This document shows, piece after piece, positions 8,634 to 19,191 of a stretch of 64,000 nucleotides of DNA; the stretch's first letter is position 1; every line of letters starts with the position of its first letter. Under the pieces are notes generated by a model. It did no database searches, was not told where the DNA came from, and saw nothing but the letters and a program-made list of their open reading frames with translations. The stretch is from an uncultured Trueperaceae bacterium (GTDB lineage Bacteria > Deinococcota > Deinococci > Deinococcales > Trueperaceae), in assembly GCA_937907415.1 (NCBI GenBank), contig CALCHY010000374.1:30791-94790 (forward strand), in the 5' to 3' direction. A program made the translations under genes and the position numbers.

Positions 8634-9329
8634 ATGCGCGTGGCCATAGTGACGTTCCCCGGCAGCAATTGCGTCGAGGACGCATCATACGCCCTCGGCG
8701 CCGTGCTTGGCGCCAGCACGTGGAACGTCTGGCACACGGCAGATACGCTCTCCAACTCAGGTAGTGCGCCAGAGGCGGTCGTCATACCGGGCGGCTTCAG
8801 TTATGGCGATTACCTGCGCTGCGGCGCGCTGGCGGCACACAGCCCCGTCATGAAGGCCGTGCGGTCGTTCGCGGCAGCTGGTGGGCCGGTACTTGGCATC
8901 TGCAACGGCTTCCAAGTGCTGACCGAAGCCGGCTTGCTGCCAGGTCAACTCGCGCGCAACGCGGAGCTGCGCTTCATGTGTCGCGACGTTCACTTGCGCG
9001 TGGAGCGCACCGACTTGCCGTTCACGCGCCGCGCAAGCAGCGGTCAACTCCTGCGCTTGCCCGTTGCCCACGCAGATGGGCGCTACTACGCTGACGACGC
9101 CGTCCTCGAGCGCCTCGAGGGCGAGGGGCAAGTGGCATTGCGTTACGTCAGTGCCAGCGGCGCGCAAGTAGTGGACGCCAACCCCAACGGCAGCCGCAAC
9201 GCCATCGCTGGCGTTACGAACGCCGCGGGCAACGTGCTCGGCATGATGCCTCACCCGGAACGCGCCGTCGAGGAGCTGCTTGGCGGGGAAGACGGCCGGG
9301 TCATCCTGGAATCGCTCCTAAGCAGTTGA
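8634..9329 (+). CDS. purQ: Phosphoribosylformylglycinamidine synthase, glutaminase subunit PurQ
   Basis: Supplies ammonia from glutamine to PurL for step four of purine synthesis; 231 residues. Class I glutamine amidotransferase triad: nucleophile Cys near residue 90 (LGICNGFQ), with His and Glu in MMPHPER (about 207 and 209). GGFSYGDYLRCG is the PurQ hallmark. I chose the ATG at 8634 because it begins the conserved strand RVAIVTFPGSNC. It is followed after about 33 nt by purL and then purF. A purS gene, needed by this short-PurL type, is not found next to it. Confidence 0.95.
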   Translation: MRVAIVTFPGSNCVEDASYALGAVLGASTWNVWHTADTLSNSGSAPEAVVIPGGFSYGDYLRCGALAAHSPVMKAVRSFAAAGGPVLGICNGFQVLTEAGLLPGQLARNAELRFMCRDVHLRVERTDLPFTRRASSGQLLRLPVAHADGRYYADDAVLERLEGEGQVALRYVSASGAQVVDANPNGSRNAIAGVTNAAGNVLGMMPHPERAVEELLGGEDGRVILESLLSS

Positions 9330-9362
9330 CGCCGAACTGCGTGCTTGTCGAAAGGAACCCTC

Positions 9363-11594
9363 ATGGCAGAAGACCTTAGGTCTGCCGCCGCTACTTTCGG
9401 GCTGACTCCTGAGGAGTTCGACGGGGTCGTCGCGGCGCTCGGGCGCCAACCCAACCACCTCGAGGCGGCCATGTTCGGCGCCTTATGGAGCGAGCATTGC
9501 GGCTACAAGAACTCGAAGCCGCTTCTGCGCCGCCTCCCAACCAGCGGTCCGCAGGTGTTGCAGGGCCCCGGTGAGAACGCCGGGGTCGTCGACATCGGTG
9601 AGGGTTGGGCGGTGGCCTTCAAGATGGAGAGTCATAACCACCCAAGCGCCGTCGAGCCCGTGCAGGGCGCGGCGACGGGCGTTGGCGGCATCCTGCGCGA
9701 CATCTTCGCGATGGGCGCGCGGCCGTTCGCGACGCTGAACGCGCTGAGGTTCGGGGAGTTCAGCGAGGCAAGGAACCGCTACCTGCTCACCGGTGTCGTG
9801 CAGGGGATCGCGCTGTACGGCAACGCCATCGGCGTGCCGACGGTCGGCGGCGAGATCGAATCCAACCCGTGTTACACGGAGAACCCGCTCGTCAACGTCA
9901 TGGCTCTTGGCCTGTTGCGCCACGAAGAATTGCAGAAGGGCACCGTCGGCGCCGTGGGTAACAGGCTCTTGTACGTCGGTTCACGGACTGGCCGCGACGG
10001 GCTTGGCGGTGCGGTGTTCGCCTCCGCCGACCTGTCAGGCGCCTCGAGCGCCGACCGGCCGGCTGTGCAAGTTGGCGACCCGTTCATGGAGAAGCTGCTG
10101 CTCGAGGCCTGCCTCGAGGCGTACTCAGCTGGCTTGGTCGCAGGCGTGCAGGACATGGGGGCCGCGGGCATCACCAGTTCCGTCGGTGAGATGGCGCACC
10201 GTGCCGGACTAGGGGTAGACGTGCACGTCGACCTAGTGCCGACCCGCGAGACCAGCATGACGCCCCTGGAGATCATGCTGTCTGAGTCGCAAGAGCGCAT
10301 GGTGCTGACCGCCGTGCCCGGCAAGGAGGAGGAGTTGCTCGCCCTCCTCGCACGGTGGGAACTCGAAGCGGTCGAGATCGGCGAGGTCACAGACGGCGGC
10401 CGCTTCCGCGTGGTGGAGAACGGTGTCGTGGTGGCAGACATGCCGGTTCGTGCCCTCAACGAGCCGCCCGAGTACGTGCGTGACGGCGTAGAGGATGACC
10501 GCGTGCGCGCCGCCCGTGAAGCCGACCTGAGTGGTCTGCCCGTGCCAGCTGATCCGACCGGCGTCCTCGAGCGCCTCCTCGCGAGCCCGACCATCGCCTC
10601 GAAGCGCTCAGTCTTCGAGCAGTTCGACCAACAAGTCATGACCAACACGGTCGTCGGGCCGGGTGCAGCCGACGCCGCCGTGCTGCGCGTCAAGGGCAGC
10701 CGACTCGGTGTGGCGGCAACTGTCGACTGCAACTCGCGTTACGTCTACCTGGACCCAGAACTTGGCGCCATGCACGCGGTGGCGGAGGCCGCGCGCAACC
10801 TCAGCTGCGTCGGCGCGCTCCCGCTGGCCGTCACCGACAACCTGAACTTCGGCAACCCGACCGACCAAGGCGTCTACTACCAGCTCGAGCGCGCCGTAGC
10901 CGGCCTCACCACGGCCTGCTTGGCGCTTGACACCCCGGTGATCGGCGGCAACGTCAGCCTCTATAACGAGTACTCGACGCCAGAGGGCCGGCAGGGCATC
11001 CACCCGACGCCAACGGTTGGCATGGTCGGGGTGCTTGCCGACGTGAGCAGCCATGCCGGTAGTGCGTTGAAGCGCGCAGGGGACGCCATCGTGCTCATCG
11101 GCAACCCGGTCGGGAGTCTCGGCGCTAGCGAGTACCTCTACCGCCTGCACGGCCTCGAGGCGGGTTCACCGCCCGCGCTCGACCTCGTGACGGAGGCGAA
11201 GGTTCAAGCAGTCGTGCGCGGCCTGATCGCGGACGGCCTCTGCGACACGGCGCACGACACAAGCCACGGCGGCCTCGCCGTCGCGCTGGCCGAACTATGC
11301 CTCGGCGCGGAAGGTGCGGCTATCGGCCTCAAGGTCGACGTCGGTGATGGCGGCGGTGCACGCATCGACGAACTCCTCTTCGGCGAGGCGGCAGCGCGCG
11401 TGCTGCTCGCGCTGCGCCAGGAGCATGTCGAAGAGGCGCTGGCGCGCTGCGCGGCGGTGGGAGTGGAAGCGCAGGTGATCGGCGTTTCGGAGGGGTCGAC
11501 GTTCGTCCTGCGCGGCGCGGGCGCGAACATCGAGATCGCTTTGCCCGAACTGGCGGCGCCGTACTTCGCCACCTACCCAGAGGCGTTACGCTGA
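9363..11594 (+). CDS. purL: Phosphoribosylformylglycinamidine synthase, large subunit PurL (short type)
   Basis: ATP-dependent synthase half of the FGAM synthase complex, 743 residues, the size of the PurL that works with separate PurQ and PurS. Conserved segments include EHCGYKNSKPLL near residue 45, the ATP site MESHNHPSAVEP, PTVGGEI, and a second AIRS-like half with GGNVSLYNE and DTSHGGLAVALAE. The ATG at 9363 has a GAAAGGA ribosome site 6-8 nt upstream; an earlier in-frame start at 9345 lacks one. It sits between purQ and purF in a tight operon. Confidence 0.95.
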   Translation: MAEDLRSAAATFGLTPEEFDGVVAALGRQPNHLEAAMFGALWSEHCGYKNSKPLLRRLPTSGPQVLQGPGENAGVVDIGEGWAVAFKMESHNHPSAVEPVQGAATGVGGILRDIFAMGARPFATLNALRFGEFSEARNRYLLTGVVQGIALYGNAIGVPTVGGEIESNPCYTENPLVNVMALGLLRHEELQKGTVGAVGNRLLYVGSRTGRDGLGGAVFASADLSGASSADRPAVQVGDPFMEKLLLEACLEAYSAGLVAGVQDMGAAGITSSVGEMAHRAGLGVDVHVDLVPTRETSMTPLEIMLSESQERMVLTAVPGKEEELLALLARWELEAVEIGEVTDGGRFRVVENGVVVADMPVRALNEPPEYVRDGVEDDRVRAAREADLSGLPVPADPTGVLERLLASPTIASKRSVFEQFDQQVMTNTVVGPGAADAAVLRVKGSRLGVAATVDCNSRYVYLDPELGAMHAVAEAARNLSCVGALPLAVTDNLNFGNPTDQGVYYQLERAVAGLTTACLALDTPVIGGNVSLYNEYSTPEGRQGIHPTPTVGMVGVLADVSSHAGSALKRAGDAIVLIGNPVGSLGASEYLYRLHGLEAGSPPALDLVTEAKVQAVVRGLIADGLCDTAHDTSHGGLAVALAELCLGAEGAAIGLKVDVGDGGGARIDELLFGEAAARVLLALRQEHVEEALARCAAVGVEAQVIGVSEGSTFVLRGAGANIEIALPELAAPYFATYPEALR

Positions 11595-11599
11595 CCTCC

Positions 11600-13042
11600 A
11601 TGACTGAACCCCTGCGGGAGCGGTTGGAGCTGGACAAACCGCGCGAGGAGTGCGGCGTTTTCGGCGTGCGACTCCCCCAGCCAGGCGACGTGGCCGGGTT
11701 GTGTCACCTCGGCATCTTCTCGTTACAGCACCGCGGCCAGGAGTCGTGCGGCATCTGCGTTACGGGCGGCGGTCAGGTGAGGCTCGAGAAGGACATGGGC
11801 TTGGTCGCGGAGGTCTTCACCGAGGAGCGGCTGGCTAAGCTGCGCTTCGCAGGGGCCAGCCAGGGCGTGGCGCACACGCGCTACTCCGTGACCGGCTCGA
11901 GCCTGCCGTTCAACGCCCAGCCCCTGACGGTGCGCTCCAACAAGGGGCACCTGGCGCTCGTGCACAACGGCAACTTCACGAACGCGCGCGAGATCCGTGA
12001 CGCCCTGTTAGCTGGCGGCGCCGTCTTCCAGACGAGCAACGACAGCGAAGTCATGCTCAACCTCATCGCGCGGTACAGCGACCTCGACCTCGTCGAGGCT
12101 ACCGCGCAGGCCATGCGCGACCTGGAGGGCGGTTTCGCCGTCGTGCTGATGGACGCCGGCCGCCTCATCGGCCTGCGTGACGGCCACGGCGTTAGGCCGC
12201 TCGTCATCGGCGAGCTGGCCGGCGGGTACGTGTTCGCCTCTGAGCCCGCGGCCCTCGCCGTCGTCGGCGCCACGTTCCTGCGTGACGTGCGCCCTGGCGA
12301 GCTGGTGGTGGCAGACGCGCACGGTCTCGCGAGCAGGCAGGTCCTGACTCCAGCGCCTACTCCGTGCGCGTTCGAGTGGATCTACTTCGCGAGGGGAGAC
12401 GCGCGGCTCGACGGCGTCGACGTGCATGCCGCCCGCGTGCGCATGGGCATGGAGCTAGCGAAGGAGGCGCCGGTCGAGGCCGACGTCGTAGTCGGGGTCC
12501 CTGAATCAGGGCTGGCCGCCAGCGTCGGCTTCGCGCGCGCAAGTGGCGTGGCGTACGACCTCGGACTCTATAAGTCGCCTTACGCGGGCCGCTCGTTCAT
12601 CAGCCCAACCCAACAGATGCGTGAGCAGAAGGTCAAACTCAAACTGCGCGCCACGGGCGCCGTAGCTGGCAAGCGCGTGGTGCTGGTGGACGACTCGATC
12701 GTGCGCGGCACCACCTCTGGCCGCATCGTTCAGCTCCTGCGAGAAGCTGGAGCTACCGAAGTGCACTTCCGCGTCTCGAGCCCTCCCATCAAGTTCCCCT
12801 GCCACTACGGCATCGACACGGCCGCCCGCAAGGAGTTGGCTGCTGCTACCTTGACGATCGAGGAGATCAGGGAACGCATCGGCGCAGACAGCCTTCACTT
12901 CCTCACGGAGGACGGGCTGCGGCGCGCGTTGACGTTGCCCGGCGTGTGCCTCGCATGCTTCAACGGCAACTACCCTGCCGGAGAGCCGAGTGAACTAGCG
13001 CGGCGCGAGGGCCTCGGGCGAGAGGTCTGGGGTCCCGCCTAA
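11600..13042 (+). CDS. purF: Amidophosphoribosyltransferase PurF
   Basis: Commits PRPP to purine synthesis by forming phosphoribosylamine from glutamine; 480 residues. The catalytic N-terminal Cys is residue 18 (EECGVFGV), so a 17-residue propeptide would be removed, as in the Bacillus-type enzyme. Cysteines in CAFEWIYFA, FPCHYGID and CLACFNGNYP match the four ligands of the [4Fe-4S] cluster of that class. The PRPP loop is VVLVDDSIVRGTT. It starts 5 nt after purL and its stop overlaps the convergent glycosyltransferase stop by 4 nt. Confidence 0.95.
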   Translation: MTEPLRERLELDKPREECGVFGVRLPQPGDVAGLCHLGIFSLQHRGQESCGICVTGGGQVRLEKDMGLVAEVFTEERLAKLRFAGASQGVAHTRYSVTGSSLPFNAQPLTVRSNKGHLALVHNGNFTNAREIRDALLAGGAVFQTSNDSEVMLNLIARYSDLDLVEATAQAMRDLEGGFAVVLMDAGRLIGLRDGHGVRPLVIGELAGGYVFASEPAALAVVGATFLRDVRPGELVVADAHGLASRQVLTPAPTPCAFEWIYFARGDARLDGVDVHAARVRMGMELAKEAPVEADVVVGVPESGLAASVGFARASGVAYDLGLYKSPYAGRSFISPTQQMREQKVKLKLRATGAVAGKRVVLVDDSIVRGTTSGRIVQLLREAGATEVHFRVSSPPIKFPCHYGIDTAARKELAAATLTIEEIRERIGADSLHFLTEDGLRRALTLPGVCLACFNGNYPAGEPSELARREGLGREVWGPA

Positions 13043-13794
13043 CCAGCGCGGTGGCCGTGGCGGCCACCGCGGGTCAGAACCAACCAGGCGAACTCCATGA
13101 GTCGCGGCACGCGCTTCCACCGCTTGCGGTCAAGTGCAACGCGGAATAGCCATTCGACACCCAACTTGGTGGTCCAGGCCGGCATGCGCTTCACTTCGCC
13201 GGCCAGCACGTCCAGCGTGCCGCCTACGCCGATCATCACGCGAGCGCCAAGCGCTTCCGCGTGGCTGTGCAAGAAGAGCTCCTGCCCTTCACCTAGACCA
13301 GCGAGCAGGAGGTCGGGCGCGGCTAGGCGCACGTCCTGACACACGGCCGCTGCGTCGTTGGCGCGGTCGAAGTAACCGTGGTGCTGACCGGCGACCTTGA
13401 CGCCGTAGCGGCTGCTTGCCTCCGCGGCCGCCCGCTCGGCCACCCCCGGTTTGGCGCCGAGGAAGTAGACGCGCAGGGTTCCCGCGCCCTGGCGCATGAC
13501 CTCGCTTGCAAGGTCGACGCCTGGAACGCGGCCAGGCAGTCGCGTGCCAGCGCGCCGTGCGGCGAGCGCCACGCCGACCCCGTCCGCCACGCTCAAGTCC
13601 GCTGCGCGCAACGCCGCGGCCAGGGCCGGTTGGTCGCGGCCTTGAACGACGATCTCCGGGTTGAGGGTAACCACTAGCTTTGGCTGCTGCGCCGCGCGCG
13701 CTTCGTTGAGCACCCAGGCCGCTGCGCTAGGCAGGTCGATGACGTCGAGCGGGAAGCCAAGGACGTCTATTCGCGGCGGGCCGCCGTCGGTCAA
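13039..13794 (-). CDS. WecG/TagA/CpsF family glycosyltransferase
   Basis: Transfers a sugar (ManNAc or ManNAcA in studied members) to a lipid-linked acceptor for surface polysaccharide; the exact sugar is unknown here. About 251 residues. Family landmarks: VLGFPLDVIDL at the N-terminus, TLNPEIVVQGR near 40, ADGVGV..AARRAG near 70-80, VYFLGAKPGVAERAA, and the C-terminal IGVGGTLDVLAGEVKRMPAW followed by KLGVEWLFR. I place the start at TTG 13794, overlapping the upstream ComB-like stop as TTGA. A much longer frame upstream reads through that gene and has no family similarity. Confidence 0.88.
   Translation of the reverse strand: MTDGGPPRIDVLGFPLDVIDLPSAAAWVLNEARAAQQPKLVVTLNPEIVVQGRDQPALAAALRAADLSVADGVGVALAARRAGTRLPGRVPGVDLASEVMRQGAGTLRVYFLGAKPGVAERAAAEASSRYGVKVAGQHHGYFDRANDAAAVCQDVRLAAPDLLLAGLGEGQELFLHSHAEALGARVMIGVGGTLDVLAGEVKRMPAWTTKLGVEWLFRVALDRKRWKRVPRLMEFAWLVLTRGGRHGHRAG
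13047..13071. other. 10-bp hairpin inside the end of the glycosyltransferase gene
   Basis: CGCGGTGGCC and its exact complement flank a 5-nt loop. It begins 5 nt after the purF stop and lies in the last codons of the convergent gene. It may help end purF transcription, but no T-run follows on the plus strand. Confidence 0.4.
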
Positions 13795-14558
13795 GAGGCC
13801 ACGAAGCGGTAGAGATTGCCGTGCTCGCCAGCCTCGACCGCCACGAGCCGCGGAACGACCTCGCTGGCGGAGACGCGCGCCGCGAGGCCGATGTCTTGCT
13901 CGAGGCCGATCGAGCGCAGGTACTGACCAGCTGTCGAGCGCCACAACACATCGACCGGTTCTGGGAAGGCGCGCAAGATGGTCGTCGCCATGCGCGTCGC
14001 GCCTTGCACTCTCAAGTCCTGATGGTAGTTCTTCACGAGACCGGCGATGACGGCGGCCGCCAAGGTGTCGTCGAGGTCCGGTTCGCCAGAGAAGCCGGAG
14101 CACACGAGGTCGATGCGGCCACTCGCGAGTTCCGCCGCCAACCGCGCCACGGCGCCAGCGTTGTAGAGCGAACCGAGGAGCACATGGCGTGCCCCACCCA
14201 ACTGCTCGAGCCAGCGCGGGGCGTTCTCAGACACCATCACGACTTCGCGCCCTTGAAGGCCGACACGTGCGAGGTTCGCCGGTGAGTTGCCGTGATTGAA
14301 GCCCTCAGGCGGCACTCCCTGACGCTCGCCAACAAGGGTCTTGCCTGACCCGGAGGCGGCACGGGCGCGGCGCATGGAGGTCGTCAAGGACAAGCTCACG
14401 GCGCCCTGGTCGAAGAGGATGGGCGCGACGGTGCAGGTGCGCAGCACGTCGATGAGTACAACCACGTCGCTATAAGGTCCGCTCGGGACGAGATCGGTAT
14501 TGATAAGCATGATGTCGATTCGATCGCTGCCAAGGACCGCTACGTGTTCGAGGTCCAA
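13791..14558 (-). CDS. ComB-like 2-phosphosulfolactate phosphatase family protein
   Basis: Family members dephosphorylate 2-phosphosulfolactate in archaeal coenzyme M synthesis; bacterial homologues outside that pathway mostly have unknown substrates, and no coenzyme M genes are seen here. Up to 255 residues. Landmarks are VVLIDVLRTCT near 32-42, the GERQGVPPEGFNHGNSP region, VLLGSLYNAGAV near 125-137, and CSGFSGEPDLDDTLAAAVIAG. A TTG at 14558 or the internal ATG at 14510 could be the start; neither has a ribosome site. It is coupled by a TTGA overlap to the glycosyltransferase gene. Confidence 0.75.
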   Translation of the reverse strand: MDLEHVAVLGSDRIDIMLINTDLVPSGPYSDVVVLIDVLRTCTVAPILFDQGAVSLSLTTSMRRARAASGSGKTLVGERQGVPPEGFNHGNSPANLARVGLQGREVVMVSENAPRWLEQLGGARHVLLGSLYNAGAVARLAAELASGRIDLVCSGFSGEPDLDDTLAAAVIAGLVKNYHQDLRVQGATRMATTILRAFPEPVDVLWRSTAGQYLRSIGLEQDIGLAARVSASEVVPRLVAVEAGEHGNLYRFVAS

Positions 14559-14722
14559 GGAGGCTCGGCTAGCGCGCTGTGGCTACCAAGCTGTGCTGCG
14601 AGGCGCGAGCGGCCCCCCTTCTTAGTGGTGGCCAACGACTCCACCTTAGCGGCGCGAGTCTACCACGAACCTAGCGCGCTCCCGCAGTCGCCCGGGCCAT
14701 GACGGCAGCACCTCACGCCAGA

Positions 14723-14728
14723 TAAGCT
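14723..14728 (+). promoter_or_regulatory. -10 hexamer TAAGCT before bshC
   Basis: TAAGCT ends 5 nt before the GTG of bshC. The same hexamer precedes the MFS gene and the aspartokinase gene at short distance. No ribosome site is visible. Confidence 0.4.
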
Positions 14729-14733
14729 GCCCT

Positions 14734-16302
14734 GTGCTAGCTCACGCCACGCCGCCCGCCCCGTCGTTCCTCGACGCCTTCCTAAGCGGTCAACTGAACG
14801 ACTTCTTCGAACTAGCTCCGGGCGACGTCAGCGCGGCTCTCGACCTCCCACGCTCACAGGAAAGGCGAGAACTCGTCGACGCCCTCTCGCGCTACGCGGC
14901 TAGCCTCGGCGCGCCGCAAGCCGTGTTCGACAACTTGGAGCGCTTACGTCACCCCAACGCGCGCGCCGTCGTCACGGGGCAGCAGACAGGCCTCCTCCTT
15001 GGTCCGACCTACAGCCTCTCCAAGGCAGCGACCGCCGTTGCCCTTGCCAAGCGCTTGAGCACCGAGGAGCGGCCGGTGGTGCCGATCTTCTGGTTGGCAA
15101 CGCAAGACCACGACGTCGCAGAGATCGATCACACCTACCTGCTCGACGGGAGCGAAACGCTGAGGCGCATCGCCGTGACCTTGCCTGCCGGAGCGGCGGT
15201 AGGGCGCGCGCCATTGACACCAGAACTAGTGGCCACCGTCAAGCAGGGGCTGGCGCAACTCACGCCGCGACCGCGCTTCTTGTCGCAAGTGTGGGAACTG
15301 CTAGCCGCCACCGCAGGTTCCGTGACCATGTTCTCCGACTGGTTCGGCGCCATCCTCATGCGGCTGTTAGGTGACGCCGGGTTGGTGCTGATCGACCCGA
15401 TGCAGCGCGACGTCGCTACGCTCTTCGCGCCGCTGATAACGGCCGAGTTGGCGGACGCCCAACGCACGCCGGAAGCGATAAACGATGCCGGCAGGCGCCT
15501 GAAATCGCTCGGCTACGAGCCGCAGTTGGGGCGCGGCCAGGACGCCACCAACCTGTTCGTCGAGCTGAAGGGGCGGCGCGTGCTCCTGCGCCGTGTGGGC
15601 GCGGCGTTCGCCGCGGAGGACCGCCGCTTCACGCGGGCGGAGCTCCTCGCCATGCTCGAGGTCGACCCGACCGCCATCACGCCGGCGGCTGGATTGCGGC
15701 CCGTCATCCAAGACGCCACGCTTCCAACGGCCGTGTTCGTGCTCGGCCCCGGTGAGCTGCGCTACGTCGCGCAACTGCGCGACGTCTACCGCTTTCACGG
15801 CGTGCCGATGCCGCTCACCTGGCCGCGCGCCAGCGCTACCGTGTTGGAGCCGGTCAGCGCCAGGCTCCTGACTGGTCTCGGCCTGCGGGCCGTAGAGTTC
15901 CGTAACCACCGCGCCGAGACCCTCGAGCGCGTCTTGCTGGAGCGCCACGGTCATGCCGCGCGCTTCCAGGCGGCGGCTAGCAGGCTGGAAGCCGAGTTCA
16001 CGACCCTCCTGAGCGCTGTTGACGCCATCGATCCGACGCTAGAGGGCACAGTGCGTAACGGCCACAAGCACCTAGCCGCCACCATGAAACGCCTGCGTGG
16101 CAAGTCCGGCGCGGCCCTCGCCAAGCACGACGCCACGACGGTGCGGCAGTTCGAGCGCCTAGCTTCTCACCTGCTGCCGCTTGGCCAGCCAGCCGAGCGC
16201 GTCCTCAGCCCCTTCTCCCACGCCCTGAAGTTCGGCATCGAACCGCTCATGGAGCGCTTCTCGACGCTCGAACCGTCGGGAGACCAGGAGCTCGTCCTCT
16301 AG
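14734..16302 (+). CDS. bshC: Bacillithiol biosynthesis cysteine-adding enzyme BshC
   Basis: Predicted to catalyse the last step of bacillithiol synthesis, joining cysteine to glucosaminyl-malate. 522 residues, the usual length. Strong family segments: VVTGQQTGLLLGPTYSLSKA near 79-98 and VVPIFWLATQDHDVAEIDH near 112-130. A Leu/Arg/Ala-rich helical, probably coiled-coil stretch covers roughly 400-480. The GTG start (14734) is supported by the conserved N-terminus and by the -10 hexamer 5 nt upstream. The gene stands alone between comB and guaB; bshA and bshB are not in the window. Confidence 0.92.
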   Translation: MLAHATPPAPSFLDAFLSGQLNDFFELAPGDVSAALDLPRSQERRELVDALSRYAASLGAPQAVFDNLERLRHPNARAVVTGQQTGLLLGPTYSLSKAATAVALAKRLSTEERPVVPIFWLATQDHDVAEIDHTYLLDGSETLRRIAVTLPAGAAVGRAPLTPELVATVKQGLAQLTPRPRFLSQVWELLAATAGSVTMFSDWFGAILMRLLGDAGLVLIDPMQRDVATLFAPLITAELADAQRTPEAINDAGRRLKSLGYEPQLGRGQDATNLFVELKGRRVLLRRVGAAFAAEDRRFTRAELLAMLEVDPTAITPAAGLRPVIQDATLPTAVFVLGPGELRYVAQLRDVYRFHGVPMPLTWPRASATVLEPVSARLLTGLGLRAVEFRNHRAETLERVLLERHGHAARFQAAASRLEAEFTTLLSAVDAIDPTLEGTVRNGHKHLAATMKRLRGKSGAALAKHDATTVRQFERLASHLLPLGQPAERVLSPFSHALKFGIEPLMERFSTLEPSGDQELVL

Positions 16303-16305
16303 GGC

Positions 16306-17817
<1,512 letters not shown>

Positions 17818-17857
17818 TTACCCTTTCGGTGCAGGCGGCGTAGCTGGAACGGCGCCG

Positions 17858-18319
17858 TCACGGGTTGTTCTCGAGTAGTGCCACTAGGGGAGAGAGCCAG
17901 CGTTCTGGGAGCCTCACCGCTTTCCCGCTGCGGTCGGTGGGGACGTGCCGCGTTTCAGCGGTCGCGACCAGCGCCCCGTCCGCGGGCCTGGTGATGCGGT
18001 ACGTGAAGCTCACGCCGCGGCTCCTCACTGCCGTCAGGACGCTCATGATGTTCAGGACGTCGTCGAAGTAGCACGCCGCACGGTACTCGACAGCGACATG
18101 CGCGACCGCCAACGACAACCCGGCGTCTTCCATCTCGCGGTAACTCAGGCCGCGGTCGCGCAACCACTCCACGCGCCCAGCCTCGAGCCAGGGAACGTAG
18201 GCGCTATGGTGCACGACGCCCATCTGGTCAGTTTCGACGAACCTCACTCTTAGTTCCATGGTGGTCGGGGGCGCCGCTGCACGGACGCGCAGCAGGACCT
18301 GCTTCCTTGGCGGCAGCAT
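17858..18319 (-). CDS. Acyl-CoA thioesterase, YbgC/4HBT hot-dog family
   Basis: Hydrolyses short acyl-CoA thioesters; substrate unknown. 153 residues from the ATG at 18319, which has GAAGG 5 nt upstream, or 133 from an internal ATG at 18259 where the hot-dog domain begins. The YbgC active-site motif is [19 protein letters not shown], with the catalytic Asp in ETDQMG. It is followed by [12 protein letters not shown] and the strand [17 protein letters not shown]. It lies 43 nt downstream of guaB's start on the same strand. Confidence 0.85.
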   Translation of the reverse strand: MLPPRKQVLLRVRAAAPPTTMELRVRFVETDQMGVVHHSAYVPWLEAGRVEWLRDRGLSYREMEDAGLSLAVAHVAVEYRAACYFDDVLNIMSVLTAVRSRGVSFTYRITRPADGALVATAETRHVPTDRSGKAVRLPERWLSPLVALLENNP

Positions 18320-18372
18320 AACGCCTTCGGGGGCACGCGCCCGGTGCTACAGTGCCAGCAGGAGTCGAGTGA

Positions 18373-19086
18373 GTGACACAAAGCAAGGGACGGGCCTTCG
18401 GCGCGGAGTTCTTCGACCAAACCAAGTACCGGCGCGGGCAGCTGCCTGCGTCGCGCACGCGCGTGGCGGCGCCGTTCAAGGTGTTCGCCAACCCTGCCGA
18501 AGTCGCGGCCCTACCGGCCCCGCAGCTGAAGGGCGGGACGGGCGTGTGGACCGCGCTCTCGCGCGACCGGAGCGGCGCGGCTGAAGGCGGCCGCCTGAAG
18601 CAGGCGCACCTGTCGCAACTGCTGTGGAGTTGCGCGGGCTTCAACTACGGCAGGCAACGCGTGCACGCCACGGCGCAGGCCGTGTCATCACTCGAGTGCT
18701 ACTTGTTGGCGTTCAACGTCCAAGACCTGTTCGCCGGCGTGTACCACTACAACCCGCGCGATCACAGTCTCGATCAGCTCAAGATGGGCGCCGTCGGTGA
18801 CGAGTTCGCCGACTGCGTGCTGGCGCCGCTCGACGTGAGCGCGCAGGCCGCGGCCGTCTGCTTCACTGGCCTGCCATCGCGCCATAGGGTTGCCGACGGC
18901 GGCCGCGCCTACCGCTACTTGTTACTCGATGGCGGCGCCGCCGCGCAGGACTTGGTCCTCGCTGGCACGGCCCTGGGTCTGGCCGTCACCTACGCAGCTG
19001 ACTTCTACGACGACGAGCTAGCGAAGCTACTGCACGTCGACGGGCGCACCGAAGTGCCGCTCTGCCTCGTGACCATCGGGTCGTAA
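18373..19086 (+). CDS. SagB-type nitroreductase-family flavoprotein
   Basis: Belongs to the nitroreductase fold group related to SagB, the FMN dehydrogenase that oxidises azolines in modified peptides; many stand-alone members have unknown roles. 237 residues. Visible features: LKQAHLSQLLWSCAGFNYGRQRVHATAQAVSSLE (positions about 76-109; key parts LSQLLW and R..HATAQA), GVYHYNPRDHSL, and YRYLLLDGGAAAQDLVLAGTALGL near 176-199. The GTG start follows GGAG. No cyclodehydratase or precursor peptide gene is adjacent, so a peptide-maturation role is not supported by context. Confidence 0.75.
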   Translation: MTQSKGRAFGAEFFDQTKYRRGQLPASRTRVAAPFKVFANPAEVAALPAPQLKGGTGVWTALSRDRSGAAEGGRLKQAHLSQLLWSCAGFNYGRQRVHATAQAVSSLECYLLAFNVQDLFAGVYHYNPRDHSLDQLKMGAVGDEFADCVLAPLDVSAQAAAVCFTGLPSRHRVADGGRAYRYLLLDGGAAAQDLVLAGTALGLAVTYAADFYDDELAKLLHVDGRTEVPLCLVTIGS

Positions 19087-19191
19087 GCACCCAAGCAGCA
19101 TCATGGAAGCGTTGGCTTGGCGGCCACTTGAGGGGGCGTTATGCTGCCACGTATTAGCTGCGCCCAGTTCAGCTGAGGTGAAGCGCAACTC

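Noticed and set aside
8601..8634. T-box-like GTGGTACCGTAGCGC before purQ
   Set aside because: Only about 130 nt separate it from the divergent tRNA gene, the core differs from GGTGGNACCGCG, and there is no stem I. It reads better as a -10 region.
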